From Cloacibacterium sp. (GTDB lineage Bacteria; Bacteroidota; Bacteroidia; Flavobacteriales; Weeksellaceae), in assembly GCA_017995195.1 (NCBI GenBank), contig JAGOJI010000012.1, positions 1 to 35,175 on the forward strand: DNA of 35,175 nucleotides. Reading direction: 5' to 3'. The translations under genes and the position numbers were made by a program. The notes beneath the pieces were generated by a model. The model saw only the letters and a program-made list of their open reading frames with translations, did no database searches and was not told where the DNA came from. Below are positions 9,900-18,451 of this stretch, piece after piece (positions within the stretch are counted from its first letter, which is position 1; each line of letters opens with the position of its first letter).

Positions 9900-10709
9900 A
9901 TGATACAACACCTTAGCAATATACACCACAAGGATTCTAAAAACTTTTTTCTCATTGCCGGACCTTGTGCCATAGAAGATGAAACCATGGCTTTGCAAAT
10001 CGCCGAACATATTGTAAAATTGTCCGATAAGTACAACATTCCCTATATCTTCAAAGGTTCATTCAAAAAAGCCAATCGCTCGCGAGTAGATAGTTTTACA
10101 GGGATAGGAGACGAAAAAGCACTCGAAATCATCAAAAAAGTAGGTGATACTTTTGATATTCCTACCACTACAGATATTCATGAAAATTACCACGCTGCAT
10201 TGGCTGCTGAATATGTAGATGTGTTGCAGATTCCTGCCTTTTTGGTTCGCCAAACCGATTTGTTGGTAGCGGCTGCCCAAACAGGAAAAGCAGTAACCCT
10301 TAAAAAAGGGCAATTTCTTTCTCCTGAAGCTATGCAATTTGCCGTACAAAAAGTGAAAGATTCGGGTAACAAAAAAACAGCCATTATAGAACGGGGAAAC
10401 TCTTTCGGCTATACCGATTTGGTAGTAGATTTCCGAGGAATACCTACTATGAGAGCTTATGCTCCCGTTATCTTAGATGTTACTCACTCTTTACAACAAC
10501 CCAACCAAAACTCAGGAGTTACCGGAGGCAGACCCGAACTTATAGAAACCATTGCCAAAGCAGGAATTGCTGTAGGTGCCGATGGATTATTTATAGAAAC
10601 ACATCCGGAGCCTTCTTGTGCCAAGTCCGATGGAGCCAATATGCTGCAACTTAGCAAATTAGAAGACCTGTTACAAAAATTAACAAGAGTAAGAGAAGCT
10701 ATTCTCTAA
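9900..10709 (+). CDS. kdsA: 3-deoxy-8-phosphooctulonate synthase (metal-dependent class)
   Basis: It condenses phosphoenolpyruvate with arabinose 5-phosphate to Kdo 8-phosphate, the precursor of the Kdo that links lipid A to the LPS core. At 269 residues it is slightly short of the E. coli enzyme (284). Signatures: AGPCAIED at residues 21-28, FKGSFKKANRS, and GGRPELIETIAKAGIAVGADGL. The Cys at position 23 takes the place of the Asn of the metal-independent E. coli type; together with H196, E233 and D244 it completes the four-ligand set of metal-dependent KdsA such as that of Aquifex. It is the last gene of the operon starting at 4355 and is followed by a strong hairpin terminator. Confidence 0.96.
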   Translation: MIQHLSNIHHKDSKNFFLIAGPCAIEDETMALQIAEHIVKLSDKYNIPYIFKGSFKKANRSRVDSFTGIGDEKALEIIKKVGDTFDIPTTTDIHENYHAALAAEYVDVLQIPAFLVRQTDLLVAAAQTGKAVTLKKGQFLSPEAMQFAVQKVKDSGNKKTAIIERGNSFGYTDLVVDFRGIPTMRAYAPVILDVTHSLQQPNQNSGVTGGRPELIETIAKAGIAVGADGLFIETHPEPSCAKSDGANMLQLSKLEDLLQKLTRVREAIL

Positions 10710-10756
10710 AAACATTTTACCGCAAAAAATTGTTGGTATACCCTAAACCAAATACA

Positions 10757-10788
10757 AAAAAGAGGCTACCTTTCGATAACCTCTTTTT
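10757..10788. terminator. Bidirectional terminator between kdsA and the barrel-protein gene
   Basis: AAAAAGAGG (10757-10765) pairs with CCTCTTTTT (10780-10788) around a 14-nt loop, with an A-tract on one side and T-tract on the other. It lies between convergent kdsA (+) and the outer-membrane protein gene (-), so it can stop transcription from both sides. Confidence 0.8.
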
Positions 10789-10823
10789 CTTTTTTGTTTG
10801 ATATGAATGTAATCTGAAAAGAC

Positions 10824-11474
10824 TTAGAATCCTAAAGTAAGCCCTACTTGGAAAGCATTGTTCTTGAACTGAGCATCTTTCACAATATTGGTATAATCGG
10901 TTTTGAAGTTATTGGTTAATCCACCTACATATCTCGCATTGATTCCCATATTTTTGTAGAACTTATATCCCAAACCTACACCTAAGGCAAAGTCGAAAGT
11001 TTTATAAAAATCTTTTCCCGGAAGAGTAGATCTCACAACACTATCGGCAATGCCCGATAAAGTAGCATTATCAATTCCGCCTACCTTATAGTTTTGCCCT
11101 ACCAAAAAGTTGAACTGAGGACCGGCTTCCACATACAAACCTTCGGCAATATTATATTGTGCCATTACAGGTACCGAAATATAATTCATATGGTTGCTTA
11201 CCGATAGTTTGGTACCGGCTACCGTAGTTTCGAACTTGTTTCCTAAGTTATTGTATAAAACTTCCGGCTGAATGCTGAATTTTTCTGCTACAGGAACATT
11301 TACAAATACACCCGCATAGTAACCTATTTTGTTGTTTTTGTTGGACCATCCGCTATTATCTCCCGAAACCGAAGAAACATTCATCCCTGCTTTGGCACCA
11401 TAACCTATTTCGCCGGTTTGGGCAAAAGCCATTGAAGTTGCTAAAACTCCTATTCCTAAAACTAACTTTTTCAT
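10824..11474 (-). CDS. Outer-membrane beta-barrel protein, porin family (OMP_b-brl_2-like)
   Basis: A 216-residue secreted protein. The N-terminus has a lysine-rich start, a hydrophobic core and AFAQ cleavage site (MKKLVLGIGVLATSMAFA, cleavage after residue 18). The mature part begins GEIGYGAKAGMNVSS and shows alternating-hydrophobicity beta strands with aromatic girdles, ending in FQVGLTLGF, whose terminal Phe is the classic signal for outer-membrane insertion. This matches the small eight-stranded barrels abundant in Bacteroidota (PF13568-like). Ligand or role unknown. It is transcribed alone, with terminators at both sides. Confidence 0.85.
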   Translation of the reverse strand: MKKLVLGIGVLATSMAFAQTGEIGYGAKAGMNVSSVSGDNSGWSNKNNKIGYYAGVFVNVPVAEKFSIQPEVLYNNLGNKFETTVAGTKLSVSNHMNYISVPVMAQYNIAEGLYVEAGPQFNFLVGQNYKVGGIDNATLSGIADSVVRSTLPGKDFYKTFDFALGVGLGYKFYKNMGINARYVGGLTNNFKTDYTNIVKDAQFKNNAFQVGLTLGF

Positions 11475-11487
11475 AATTTTTTTAAAT

Positions 11488-11515
11488 TAAATTTATACAT
11501 CTTTTATTCGAACAA
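11488..11515 (-). promoter_or_regulatory. Possible promoter of the barrel-protein gene
   Basis: On the minus strand TTG (11515-11513), 17-nt spacer, TAAATTTA (11495-11488), 13 nt before the ATG. It fits the Bacteroidota pattern loosely and would give a very short leader. Confidence 0.3.
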
Positions 11516-11565
11516 TATTCTTTGTTCTGTGATGAGATAATTTCAATTTGAATGCCAAAAACAAA

Positions 11566-11590
11566 AAAAAGAAGATGTTTAATCTTTTTT
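11566..11590 (-). terminator. AT-rich hairpin downstream of aroB
   Basis: AAGAT (11572-11576) pairs with ATCTT (11582-11586) with flanking A/T pairs; on the minus strand the stem runs into a T-rich tract. It is about 80 bp beyond the aroB stop and 90 bp before the next minus-strand gene, so it may end the aroB transcript. All-A/T stem, so weak. Confidence 0.35.
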
Positions 11591-11668
11591 AACATGCATT
11601 ATAAAAACAATACACGCTGATTATCTAACAATTATAGCATTTTCAAAAAATATGTAGATTTTTTTTGT

Positions 11669-12709
11669 TTAAGATAAAAATCGGTAAAAATTAAGCGTGT
11701 TTTCGATGTTCTCAACCGAAACTTGGTCATCAAAATTGCATTTTCCGATGCTTTCTAATAATGAAAATTTGATATTTCCCTGAGAATTTTTCTTGTCATG
11801 AAGCATTAAAGCGAGAATCTCCTCGTTAGAAAACTCATGAATAGCAATATAAGGAAAGAATTTTTGAATATTTTTGATGATATGCTCCGAGGTTTCTTCG
11901 GAAATTAAACCTTCTAAATAAGAAAGATGGGTTTCACAAATCATGCCCAATGCCACTGCTTCTCCATGAGGAATAAAATGTTCTGTTTTTAGGAATAAAC
12001 TCTCCACCGCATGCCCAATAGTATGCCCAAAATTGAGCGTTTTTCGAATATTTTGTTCCTTAAAATCTTTTTCAACCACGCTCTGTTTTATGTTCATGCT
12101 TGTTTCTATAAAAGGAAAAAGAGATTCAGGAGTTAGTGTTTCTATAGAAACCAAGTCTTTCCAATGTTTTTCATCTGCAATTAGACCATGTTTTAGCATT
12201 TCGGCAAAGCCACTTCTAAGCTCTTCAAAGGCTAAAGTTTTTAGAAATTCAGGGAAAATAAAAATCTGCTTCGGTAGAGCAAAGGTTCCTATGCAGTTTT
12301 TTAGAAACTGATGATCGATACCTGTTTTCCCACCAATAGAGGCATCTGCCATTGCCAAAAGCGTTGTGGGAATATGAATAAAATCAATACCTCGCTTATA
12401 GGTAGAAGCCACAAAACCTCCCATATCTGTAATGACTCCGCCTCCAAGGTTCAACATCAAGGCCTTTCTGTCGGCTTCGAATTCCGACAGGATTTCCCAG
12501 AGCTGAGTGGCAGTGTATATATTTTTGTTGTCTTCTCCGGCTTCTATTTCTATAATTTCGAAAGGCAAATCGCTTTCAAAATTTCCTAAAAGTGTAGGCA
12601 GACAATGCTCATGCGTATTTTCATCAACCAAAAAGAAAATTTTGGAGGGCTGAAGTTGACCGATAAACTGGTTGAGTTGCGAGAAATCTTTATCTAAATG
12701 GGTAATCAT
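11669..12709 (-). CDS. aroB: 3-dehydroquinate synthase
   Basis: Second step of the shikimate pathway: DAHP to 3-dehydroquinate, using NAD and a divalent metal. The 346-residue protein has the NAD-binding LGGGVITDMGGFVASTYKRG (residues 88-107), PTTLLAMADASIGGKTGID (114-132), and the zinc ligands E170 (SGFAEMLKHG), H229 (NFGHTIGHA) and H248 (PHGEAVALG). It is divergent from the proline dehydrogenase gene, with a good promoter-like sequence close to the start. No other aro gene lies nearby. Confidence 0.96.
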   Translation of the reverse strand: MITHLDKDFSQLNQFIGQLQPSKIFFLVDENTHEHCLPTLLGNFESDLPFEIIEIEAGEDNKNIYTATQLWEILSEFEADRKALMLNLGGGVITDMGGFVASTYKRGIDFIHIPTTLLAMADASIGGKTGIDHQFLKNCIGTFALPKQIFIFPEFLKTLAFEELRSGFAEMLKHGLIADEKHWKDLVSIETLTPESLFPFIETSMNIKQSVVEKDFKEQNIRKTLNFGHTIGHAVESLFLKTEHFIPHGEAVALGMICETHLSYLEGLISEETSEHIIKNIQKFFPYIAIHEFSNEEILALMLHDKKNSQGNIKFSLLESIGKCNFDDQVSVENIENTLNFYRFLS

Positions 12710-12719
12710 GATTTTTTTT

Positions 12720-12752
12720 CAAAATTAAGAAGATTTTCCAATAAGTTTCAAA
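12720..12752 (-). promoter_or_regulatory. Promoter of aroB
   Basis: On the minus strand TTTG (12752-12749), 21-nt spacer, TAATTTTG (12727-12720), an exact match to TAnnTTTG, 10 nt before the ATG. The implied leader is only a few nucleotides. Confidence 0.5.
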
Positions 12753-12831
12753 TGAAAATACGATTGCTATAGCAAATCACAGACATTCAAAAAAAATATT
12801 TTGACTTCTTACTATTCGGTTTTAAAATCGC

Positions 12832-12839
12832 TATTTTTG
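12832..12839 (+). promoter_or_regulatory. -7 box for proline dehydrogenase
   Basis: TATTTTTG, an exact TAnnTTTG match 19 nt before the ATG at 12859. No clear TTTG at the expected upstream spacing; a TTG at 12801 is 28 nt away. Confidence 0.45.
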
Positions 12840-12858
12840 TAAAAAATAATACAAATTC

Positions 12859-14028
12859 ATGTCTATTTTCAACGATACAGAGCTTGCCTTTAGGGACAAG
12901 TCCAACGCACAACTCAAGAAAGCCTATTGGATGTTCAAAGCTATTCAACAGCCTACTTTAACCCAATTGGGAGTTTCTCTTCTTAATTTCAGCATTCGGA
13001 ACAATTTTCCTTTCGTTATCGATATTGTTAAAAACACCTTGTTCGAACAGTTTTGTGGCGGAGAAACACGAGAAGAAAGCACTAAGGTGGTAGAAAGAAT
13101 GTACAAAAGAGGAGTCGGCAGTATTTTCGATTACTCTATCGAAGGAAAACATGAAGAAGCTGTTTTTGACGCTGTATGTCAGGAAATTAAAGACATTGTA
13201 GTCTATGCTTCAGGAAATCCTGCTATTCCTTTTGTTGTATTCAAACCTACAGCTTTTGGAAGGATTGAAATTTATGAAGAAATAGGAAAAGGTGTAGAAC
13301 TTACCACCAGCCAAAAAACCGAATGGGAAAGGGTAAAACAACGCTACCACGAGGTATGCAGCCTATGTCACGAGAAAAATGTAGTAGTAATGGTAGATGC
13401 CGAAGAAACATGGATGCAAGATGCCGCAGACGCATTGGTGGAAGAAATGAAGGAAAAATACAACCGAGAGAAACCCGTTGTCTGGAACACCATACAAATG
13501 TACCGCACCGGCAGGTTGGAATATATGAGAAAAAACTTGGAACGAGCAAAAGAAAAAGACTATTTTATTGGCTACAAGCTGGTTCGTGGTGCCTATATGG
13601 AAAAAGAAAGAAACAGAGCAGAGGAACTGGGATACCCATCTCCTATCCAACCAACCAAAGATGCTACAGATAAAAACTACAACGATGGAATTGATTTTGT
13701 TATTCAAAACCTGGATCGTGTTTCTGCCTTTTTCGGAACGCATAACGAAAAAAGTACCGAACTTTTGATGGATAAAATGAAATCCAAAGGATTGGAGCAT
13801 AGTGATTGCCATATTTATTTTGGTCAACTCTACGGAATGTCCGATAATATTACCTATTTTTTGAGCGACAAAGGCTATAATGTCGCCAAATATTTACCTT
13901 ATGGCCCTGTAAAAGATGTGGTGCCCTATCTTATGCGAAGAGCAGAGGAAAATACTGCTGTAAAAGGACAAACAGGCAGAGAACTTCTGTTGATTGAAAA
14001 AGAATTGAAAAGAAGAAGGGAAATTTGA
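12859..14028 (+). CDS. Proline dehydrogenase (monofunctional)
   Basis: FAD-dependent oxidation of proline to delta-1-pyrroline-5-carboxylate. The 389-residue protein holds a full ProDH beta/alpha barrel: KPTAFGRIE, a VMVDAEETWMQ strand, the GYKLVRGAYMEKER motif, FGTHNEKS, and the FAD/substrate-binding C-terminus QLYGMSDNITY with YLPYGPVKDVVPYLMRRAEEN, whose RRxxEN motif contacts the proline carboxylate. It is much shorter than bifunctional PutA, so the P5C dehydrogenase must be encoded elsewhere. It stands alone behind its own -7 box and is followed by a striking perfect palindrome. Confidence 0.95.
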   Translation: MSIFNDTELAFRDKSNAQLKKAYWMFKAIQQPTLTQLGVSLLNFSIRNNFPFVIDIVKNTLFEQFCGGETREESTKVVERMYKRGVGSIFDYSIEGKHEEAVFDAVCQEIKDIVVYASGNPAIPFVVFKPTAFGRIEIYEEIGKGVELTTSQKTEWERVKQRYHEVCSLCHEKNVVVMVDAEETWMQDAADALVEEMKEKYNREKPVVWNTIQMYRTGRLEYMRKNLERAKEKDYFIGYKLVRGAYMEKERNRAEELGYPSPIQPTKDATDKNYNDGIDFVIQNLDRVSAFFGTHNEKSTELLMDKMKSKGLEHSDCHIYFGQLYGMSDNITYFLSDKGYNVAKYLPYGPVKDVVPYLMRRAEENTAVKGQTGRELLLIEKELKRRREI

Positions 14029-14033
14029 TGATG

Positions 14034-14069
14034 AGGTAATGAGATAATTAGGCAATTATCTCATTACCT
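14034..14069. repeat. Perfect 16-bp palindromic hairpin between proline dehydrogenase and priA
   Basis: AGGTAATGAGATAATT (14034-14049) is perfectly complementary to AATTATCTCATTACCT (14054-14069), with only an AGGC loop. Three ATTACC-like octamers run on to 14084. The T-rich tract (TACTTTTTTATT) begins about 12 nt after the stem, so a terminator role is possible but not standard. It may be a dispersed palindromic repeat. Confidence 0.6.
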
Positions 14070-14099
14070 AATTACCACATTACTTTTTTATTATAAAAA

Positions 14100-16547
14100 T
14101 TGACCTATACTCAAATCATCATTCCACTTAATTTAAAAGGAACTTTTACCTACAAAGTACCCGATTTCTTGGTGGAAGAAATAGAGGTAGGAAAAAGAGT
14201 TCTTGTGCCCTTTGGAGGAAAAAAAATTTATACCGGAATTGTTTTGGAAATCCACAACAGAGAACCCGAAAATTTTATCCCCAAGGAACTCATCAGTATG
14301 CTCGACAGCTCGCCTATTGTCCCAAAAGAACAACTCAGTTTCTGGCAATGGCTCTCCGAATATTATCTCTGTAATTTAGGAGAAATCTACCGTTTTGCTT
14401 TTCCTTCTTCTCTAAAATTAGAAAGCGAAACCTACCTCAAACTCAATCCACAAAAACAGATTGCGTGGGAAAATCTCGATGCCAACGAAACCCATCTTCT
14501 ACAAGCCTTAGAAGTACGACAACTCCTAAATGTACAAGAATTGGAGGCTTTTATCCCCAAAAAAGAAATCGTAAAAACCATCAATACCTTAATAGATGAG
14601 CAACTGATTGTTATTGACGAAAGAATTGCCGAAAAATACAAAGCCAAAGAAATCGCTTACTTAAAAATAAACGAAAGCATCTTACAATCCGATGCTTTGG
14701 TTTCGGTTTTATCGAAATTAGACAAAGCTCCCAAGCAAAAAGAACTTTTTTTATTGATTTTGTCTAAACAAAAGTCCTCCGAAAACAGGCACGTAAAAAA
14801 GTCTGAAGTTTTTGATGAAGGAAATTTCTCCCATGCACAGCTCAATTCTTTAATCAATAAAAATTGGGTAGAAGAATTTTATCTTCAAACCGATAGAATT
14901 AAAGGTTTTGAAGGTGATTTGGAAGCCTTGGAAGAACTTTCCCCGATGCAGTCTCAAGCAAAAAAAGAAATAGACACCGCTTTTTCCGAAGGTAAGAATG
15001 TGTTGCTTCATGGTGTTACTTCTTCAGGAAAAACCCATATTTATTTAGAAAAAATTGAGGAATGTATTCATCAAGGTAAAAATGTACTCTTTCTGCTTCC
15101 CGAAATTGCTCTTACCAAACAAATTACACAAAGATTAGAGAAAAAATACGGTAAAGCCTTGGGGTTCTATCACAACAAACTCACCGATTTTGAACGTGTT
15201 GAAGTATGGAGAAAAATTAGAAATAATGAACTGAAAATCCTTATCGGGACTCGGAATTCCTTATTTCTACCTTATCAAAATCTGGGACTTATCCTTGTAG
15301 ATGAAGAGCACGACAGTGCCTACCGACCAAAAGAAACCAAACCTTTTTTTAATGCAAAAGATGCCGCACAAGTGCTGGCAAAATTTTATAATGCCTCTGT
15401 AATTTTAGGTTCTGCCACGCCTTCTGTAGAAAGTTACTATGCTGCTCAAAACGACAAACTGAGATACGTATTTCTTGGCGAACGCTTTGGGAGTGTTGCT
15501 TTGCCAAAAATAGAATTAATTGATTTCAAAGAAGAGCAAAACCTTAAAAAAACCAATGGTTATTTTTCTCAAAAATTATTAGACGAAATCAAACAAAATA
15601 TCGAGCAAAAAAAACAGACCATTATTCTACACAACCGCCGTGGCTACGCCAACGTAGTAGAGTGCGAAACTTGCGGATATGTAACCTATTGCGGAAATTG
15701 CGATGTGGTAATGACCTATCACAAATCCGGAAACGAGATGAAATGCCACTACTGCGGACAAAAAGCTACAAAACCTCATATATGCCCAAGTTGCCACTCT
15801 CAAAACATCAATTCCCGAGGTGTTGGCGTAGAGCAAATCCATGAGGAACTCGGAAAGCTATTTCCTGAAAGTACTGTAGACAGAATGGATATCGACAGTA
15901 TGCGAAGAAAATTTGCTTACGAAAAACTATACGAAAAACTGGAATCGGGCGAAACGGATATTTTAGTAGGTACACAAATGATTTCCAAAGGTTTAGATTT
16001 CGACACTATCGAATTAGTGGCAATACCTAAAGCAGACTCCCTACTCCATGTGCAAGATTTCAGGGTTGAGGAAAAAGCCTTCCAACTGATTACCCAAGTA
16101 GCAGGAAGAGCCGGAAGAGTTTCGGGAGAAGGTAAAGTTATCATTCAAACCTATCAACCTCACCATTCTGTTTTTCAACTTATTAAAGAAAACGATTCCA
16201 AAGCTATTTATGATTATTTTTTAGATGAAAGGAAAAAATTTCTCTATCCACCTTTCGTAAAAATGATACTCATAGAGCTTAAACACCGAAAAGAAGACAA
16301 AACACAGAGAGCTGCCCAATTTATGGGTTCGGTTTTAAGAAAATATCTTCCCGAAGAGTGTATTTTCGGTCCCGAGAAAGCTCCTATCGGAAAAATTAAT
16401 AATCTGTATCAGTTCCAGATTCTCATCAAACTTCCTCGATCCAAAAAATATGGAGATTTCAAAAAGTTGGTCGCCCAATCTTTAGAAGAATTGCACGAAA
16501 TTCCTGCCTACAAATCGATAAAAAACGATGTTTTTGTTGATTTTTAA
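14100..16547 (+). CDS. priA: Primosomal protein N' (replication restart helicase PriA)
   Basis: DEAH-type 3'-5' helicase that recognises stalled forks and reloads the replisome. At 815 residues the architecture is complete: N-terminal 3'-DNA-binding domain (QIIIPLNLKGTFTYKVP), Walker A GVTSSGKT (305-312), DEEH at 401-404, helicase C-terminal motifs (GTQMISKGLDFD, QVAGRAGRV), and a double zinc module with cysteine pairs in CETCGYVTYCGNC and CHYCG...CPSCH. The start is a TTG: an in-frame TAA lies just two codons upstream (14094-14096) and the next Met is at residue 67, well inside the conserved N-terminal domain. The translated N-terminus fits PriA proteins. Confidence 0.95.
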   Translation: MTYTQIIIPLNLKGTFTYKVPDFLVEEIEVGKRVLVPFGGKKIYTGIVLEIHNREPENFIPKELISMLDSSPIVPKEQLSFWQWLSEYYLCNLGEIYRFAFPSSLKLESETYLKLNPQKQIAWENLDANETHLLQALEVRQLLNVQELEAFIPKKEIVKTINTLIDEQLIVIDERIAEKYKAKEIAYLKINESILQSDALVSVLSKLDKAPKQKELFLLILSKQKSSENRHVKKSEVFDEGNFSHAQLNSLINKNWVEEFYLQTDRIKGFEGDLEALEELSPMQSQAKKEIDTAFSEGKNVLLHGVTSSGKTHIYLEKIEECIHQGKNVLFLLPEIALTKQITQRLEKKYGKALGFYHNKLTDFERVEVWRKIRNNELKILIGTRNSLFLPYQNLGLILVDEEHDSAYRPKETKPFFNAKDAAQVLAKFYNASVILGSATPSVESYYAAQNDKLRYVFLGERFGSVALPKIELIDFKEEQNLKKTNGYFSQKLLDEIKQNIEQKKQTIILHNRRGYANVVECETCGYVTYCGNCDVVMTYHKSGNEMKCHYCGQKATKPHICPSCHSQNINSRGVGVEQIHEELGKLFPESTVDRMDIDSMRRKFAYEKLYEKLESGETDILVGTQMISKGLDFDTIELVAIPKADSLLHVQDFRVEEKAFQLITQVAGRAGRVSGEGKVIIQTYQPHHSVFQLIKENDSKAIYDYFLDERKKFLYPPFVKMILIELKHRKEDKTQRAAQFMGSVLRKYLPEECIFGPEKAPIGKINNLYQFQILIKLPRSKKYGDFKKLVAQSLEELHEIPAYKSIKNDVFVDF

Positions 16548-16692
16548 CATTTTTTAACACAATTCCAAGGTTTTTATATATTTTTTATAACAAGTTTGGT
16601 ATAATATTTTTTAGTTTTACGCAGTTTAACTAATTATGAGATAGCAAGTTTCATTTTTCGGAATGGCTTTCTAAAACTAAATTAAATAGATT

Positions 16693-18159
16693 ATGACAAA
16701 ACTGAAACAATATTTTATAGGTTCAGCTCTTATTTCATCAGTATTTTTATTCGGTCAAGGCTCTTCATTTGCTTCGGCTTCTGTATCCTACTCTTCTTCG
16801 TCTCACGAGTTTATTGGTAAAAGTGGAAGTTCTCCAGAAGAAAAAACTACTTTTTCTGCCAAAGAACAATTGGCATTCGGTATTGCTTCTATGCAAACCG
16901 ATCCTGTTTTGAGAAACGCCCGCTGGGGATTCGTGGTTTTTGATCCTAAAACCAATGAAGTCATCACTTCGTATAATGAAAACACTCCTTTAATTCCTGC
17001 ATCTACTACCAAATTACTTACCACCGAAACAGCAATGTCTTACTTGGGGAGCAGATTCAAATGGAATACACAACTGGAATATTCCGGAGAAATAGATAGC
17101 GATGGTGTACTGAACGGTAACCTCTATATTGTAGGAAGTGGCGATCCTTCTCTCGGGAGTGGCAGAGCAGGATCTAGCACGTATAGAGACATTATTACAG
17201 ACTTCATCTACGCAATAGGAGATGCTAATATTACTAAAATAAAAGGTGATATTATTATTCAGACTGCTGTATTCAAAAACAATAAAGTAGACTTACCTGC
17301 TAATATTGTGTGGTTGGAACACAACAATTATTTTTTACCTGTAGGCTCTACTACCAACATAGATCCGCGAAACGAAAAACTTATTGTTAAAAAATCTTCT
17401 CCGTTCAACAACGAGAAAAAATACTTCTATATCTCGCCTTACAACAACAAAATGGTGTATGCCGATACCTTTACAGGAAACAGTATTGAAGGAAAAGTAC
17501 CCGATGCTCCACAATATTTGGCAAACTCACTCAGAGCTTCCATGATAAAAAGTGGCATCGTAGTGGAAGGAAAAGTGGTAAATAAAACCTACGACCCACA
17601 GCCCGAAGAAAGAAGAAAGATAACCTCGTATCAATCCCCGGAGCTCGAAGAATTGGTGTATTTCATCAACCAAACCAGTAACAATCATTTTGCCGAAAAC
17701 CTACTCAGAACAACCGGATTCTACAAAAATGGAGACCTTTCTTCGGAAACAGGCAGGAGAACTGTCACCCAACATTTGAACGAAAAATCTTACGATTTTT
17801 CAGGATTAAGTTTTGCTGATGGAAGCGGACTTTCGCGTTCGAATTTGGTAACGCCTATTTCTCAGGCAAGATTTTTATCGGCACTTACCAAGGAAAAATA
17901 TTTTGATGAATACCTGAAATCACTTCCTATTGCAGGACAAACAGGAACACTGAAATCTTCGTTTTCTTTAAGTCCGGCTTATGGACAAATTTTTGCCAAA
18001 ACAGGAACACTAAACAAGGTAAAAACGCTATCGGGTTACATAAAAACACGTGCCGGAAGACTTTTGGCATTCTCTCTACTCATCAATAATTACAATGGTT
18101 CAGTAAACCAAATCAAAAGAAAAATGGAAACCATTCTGGAGCCAGCAATTGATTTGTAA
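16693..18159 (+). CDS. dacB: D-alanyl-D-alanine carboxypeptidase/endopeptidase, PBP4 class (S13)
   Basis: Periplasmic low-molecular-weight penicillin-binding protein that trims or cleaves peptidoglycan cross-links. The 488-residue protein begins with a hydrophobic signal segment (residues 6-28) and a serine-rich linker. The three penicillin-binding motifs are in place: S104-T-T-K107 (PASTTKLL), S329-N-N331 (TSNNHFAENLL) and K436-T-G438 (FAKTGTLNKV). The long insert between the first two motifs is typical of the S13 class. It is separated from priA by 145 bp of AT-rich DNA and is followed by a strong hairpin, next to which an insertion sequence has landed. Confidence 0.94.
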   Translation: MTKLKQYFIGSALISSVFLFGQGSSFASASVSYSSSSHEFIGKSGSSPEEKTTFSAKEQLAFGIASMQTDPVLRNARWGFVVFDPKTNEVITSYNENTPLIPASTTKLLTTETAMSYLGSRFKWNTQLEYSGEIDSDGVLNGNLYIVGSGDPSLGSGRAGSSTYRDIITDFIYAIGDANITKIKGDIIIQTAVFKNNKVDLPANIVWLEHNNYFLPVGSTTNIDPRNEKLIVKKSSPFNNEKKYFYISPYNNKMVYADTFTGNSIEGKVPDAPQYLANSLRASMIKSGIVVEGKVVNKTYDPQPEERRKITSYQSPELEELVYFINQTSNNHFAENLLRTTGFYKNGDLSSETGRRTVTQHLNEKSYDFSGLSFADGSGLSRSNLVTPISQARFLSALTKEKYFDEYLKSLPIAGQTGTLKSSFSLSPAYGQIFAKTGTLNKVKTLSGYIKTRAGRLLAFSLLINNYNGSVNQIKRKMETILEPAIDL

Positions 18160-18209
18160 TGCCCCTCTAAATTCAAAACATAAAAGACTAATAATCAGTT
18201 ATTAAAAAC

Positions 18210-18247
18210 AAAGGAGTATATCGAAAAATCATTTCATATACTCCTTT
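18210..18247. terminator. Terminator of dacB, probably bidirectional
   Basis: AAAGGAGTATAT (18210-18221) pairs perfectly with ATATACTCCTTT (18236-18247), followed by T-rich DNA; the minus strand also exits into TTTGTTTTT. Before the IS arrived it probably served both dacB (+) and the convergent SDR gene (-). Confidence 0.75.
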
Positions 18248-18248
18248 T

Positions 18249-18256
18249 AAATTTTT
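18249..18256. repeat. Target-site duplication, left copy
   Basis: AAATTTTT directly abuts the left end of the insertion sequence and is repeated at 19534-19541 directly after its right end. Confidence 0.85.
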
Positions 18257-18391
18257 GGCATTGTGGTAAAAAATGGTGCTTTTTTATTACAAAAAATTGC
18301 ATTAAATTTTCGCCATCAAACCGAAGGGGAAATTGGCTCTGCTGAGGAGCAACCAATCAGCAATAAGTTTGATGTGTAAACGATAGTTTAG

Positions 18392-18420
18392 AAGTTGAGC
18401 ATTTTATGCTCAACTTTTTT
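18392..18420 (+). terminator. Inward-facing terminator at the left end of the IS
   Basis: AAGTTGAGCAT (18392-18402) pairs perfectly with ATGCTCAACTT (18406-18416) around a TTT loop, followed by more T. It is oriented to stop transcription entering from the dacB side, which would otherwise run antisense through the transposase. Confidence 0.75.
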
Positions 18421-18451
18421 AATTATCGGAACACTTTATGGCTAAAAAAAC

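Noticed and set aside
17935-18015. Direct repeat ACAGGAACACT in dacB as a possible mobile or recombination repeat
   Set aside because: Both copies encode conserved parts of the PBP4 fold (GQTGTL and AKTGTL), so the similarity comes from the protein.
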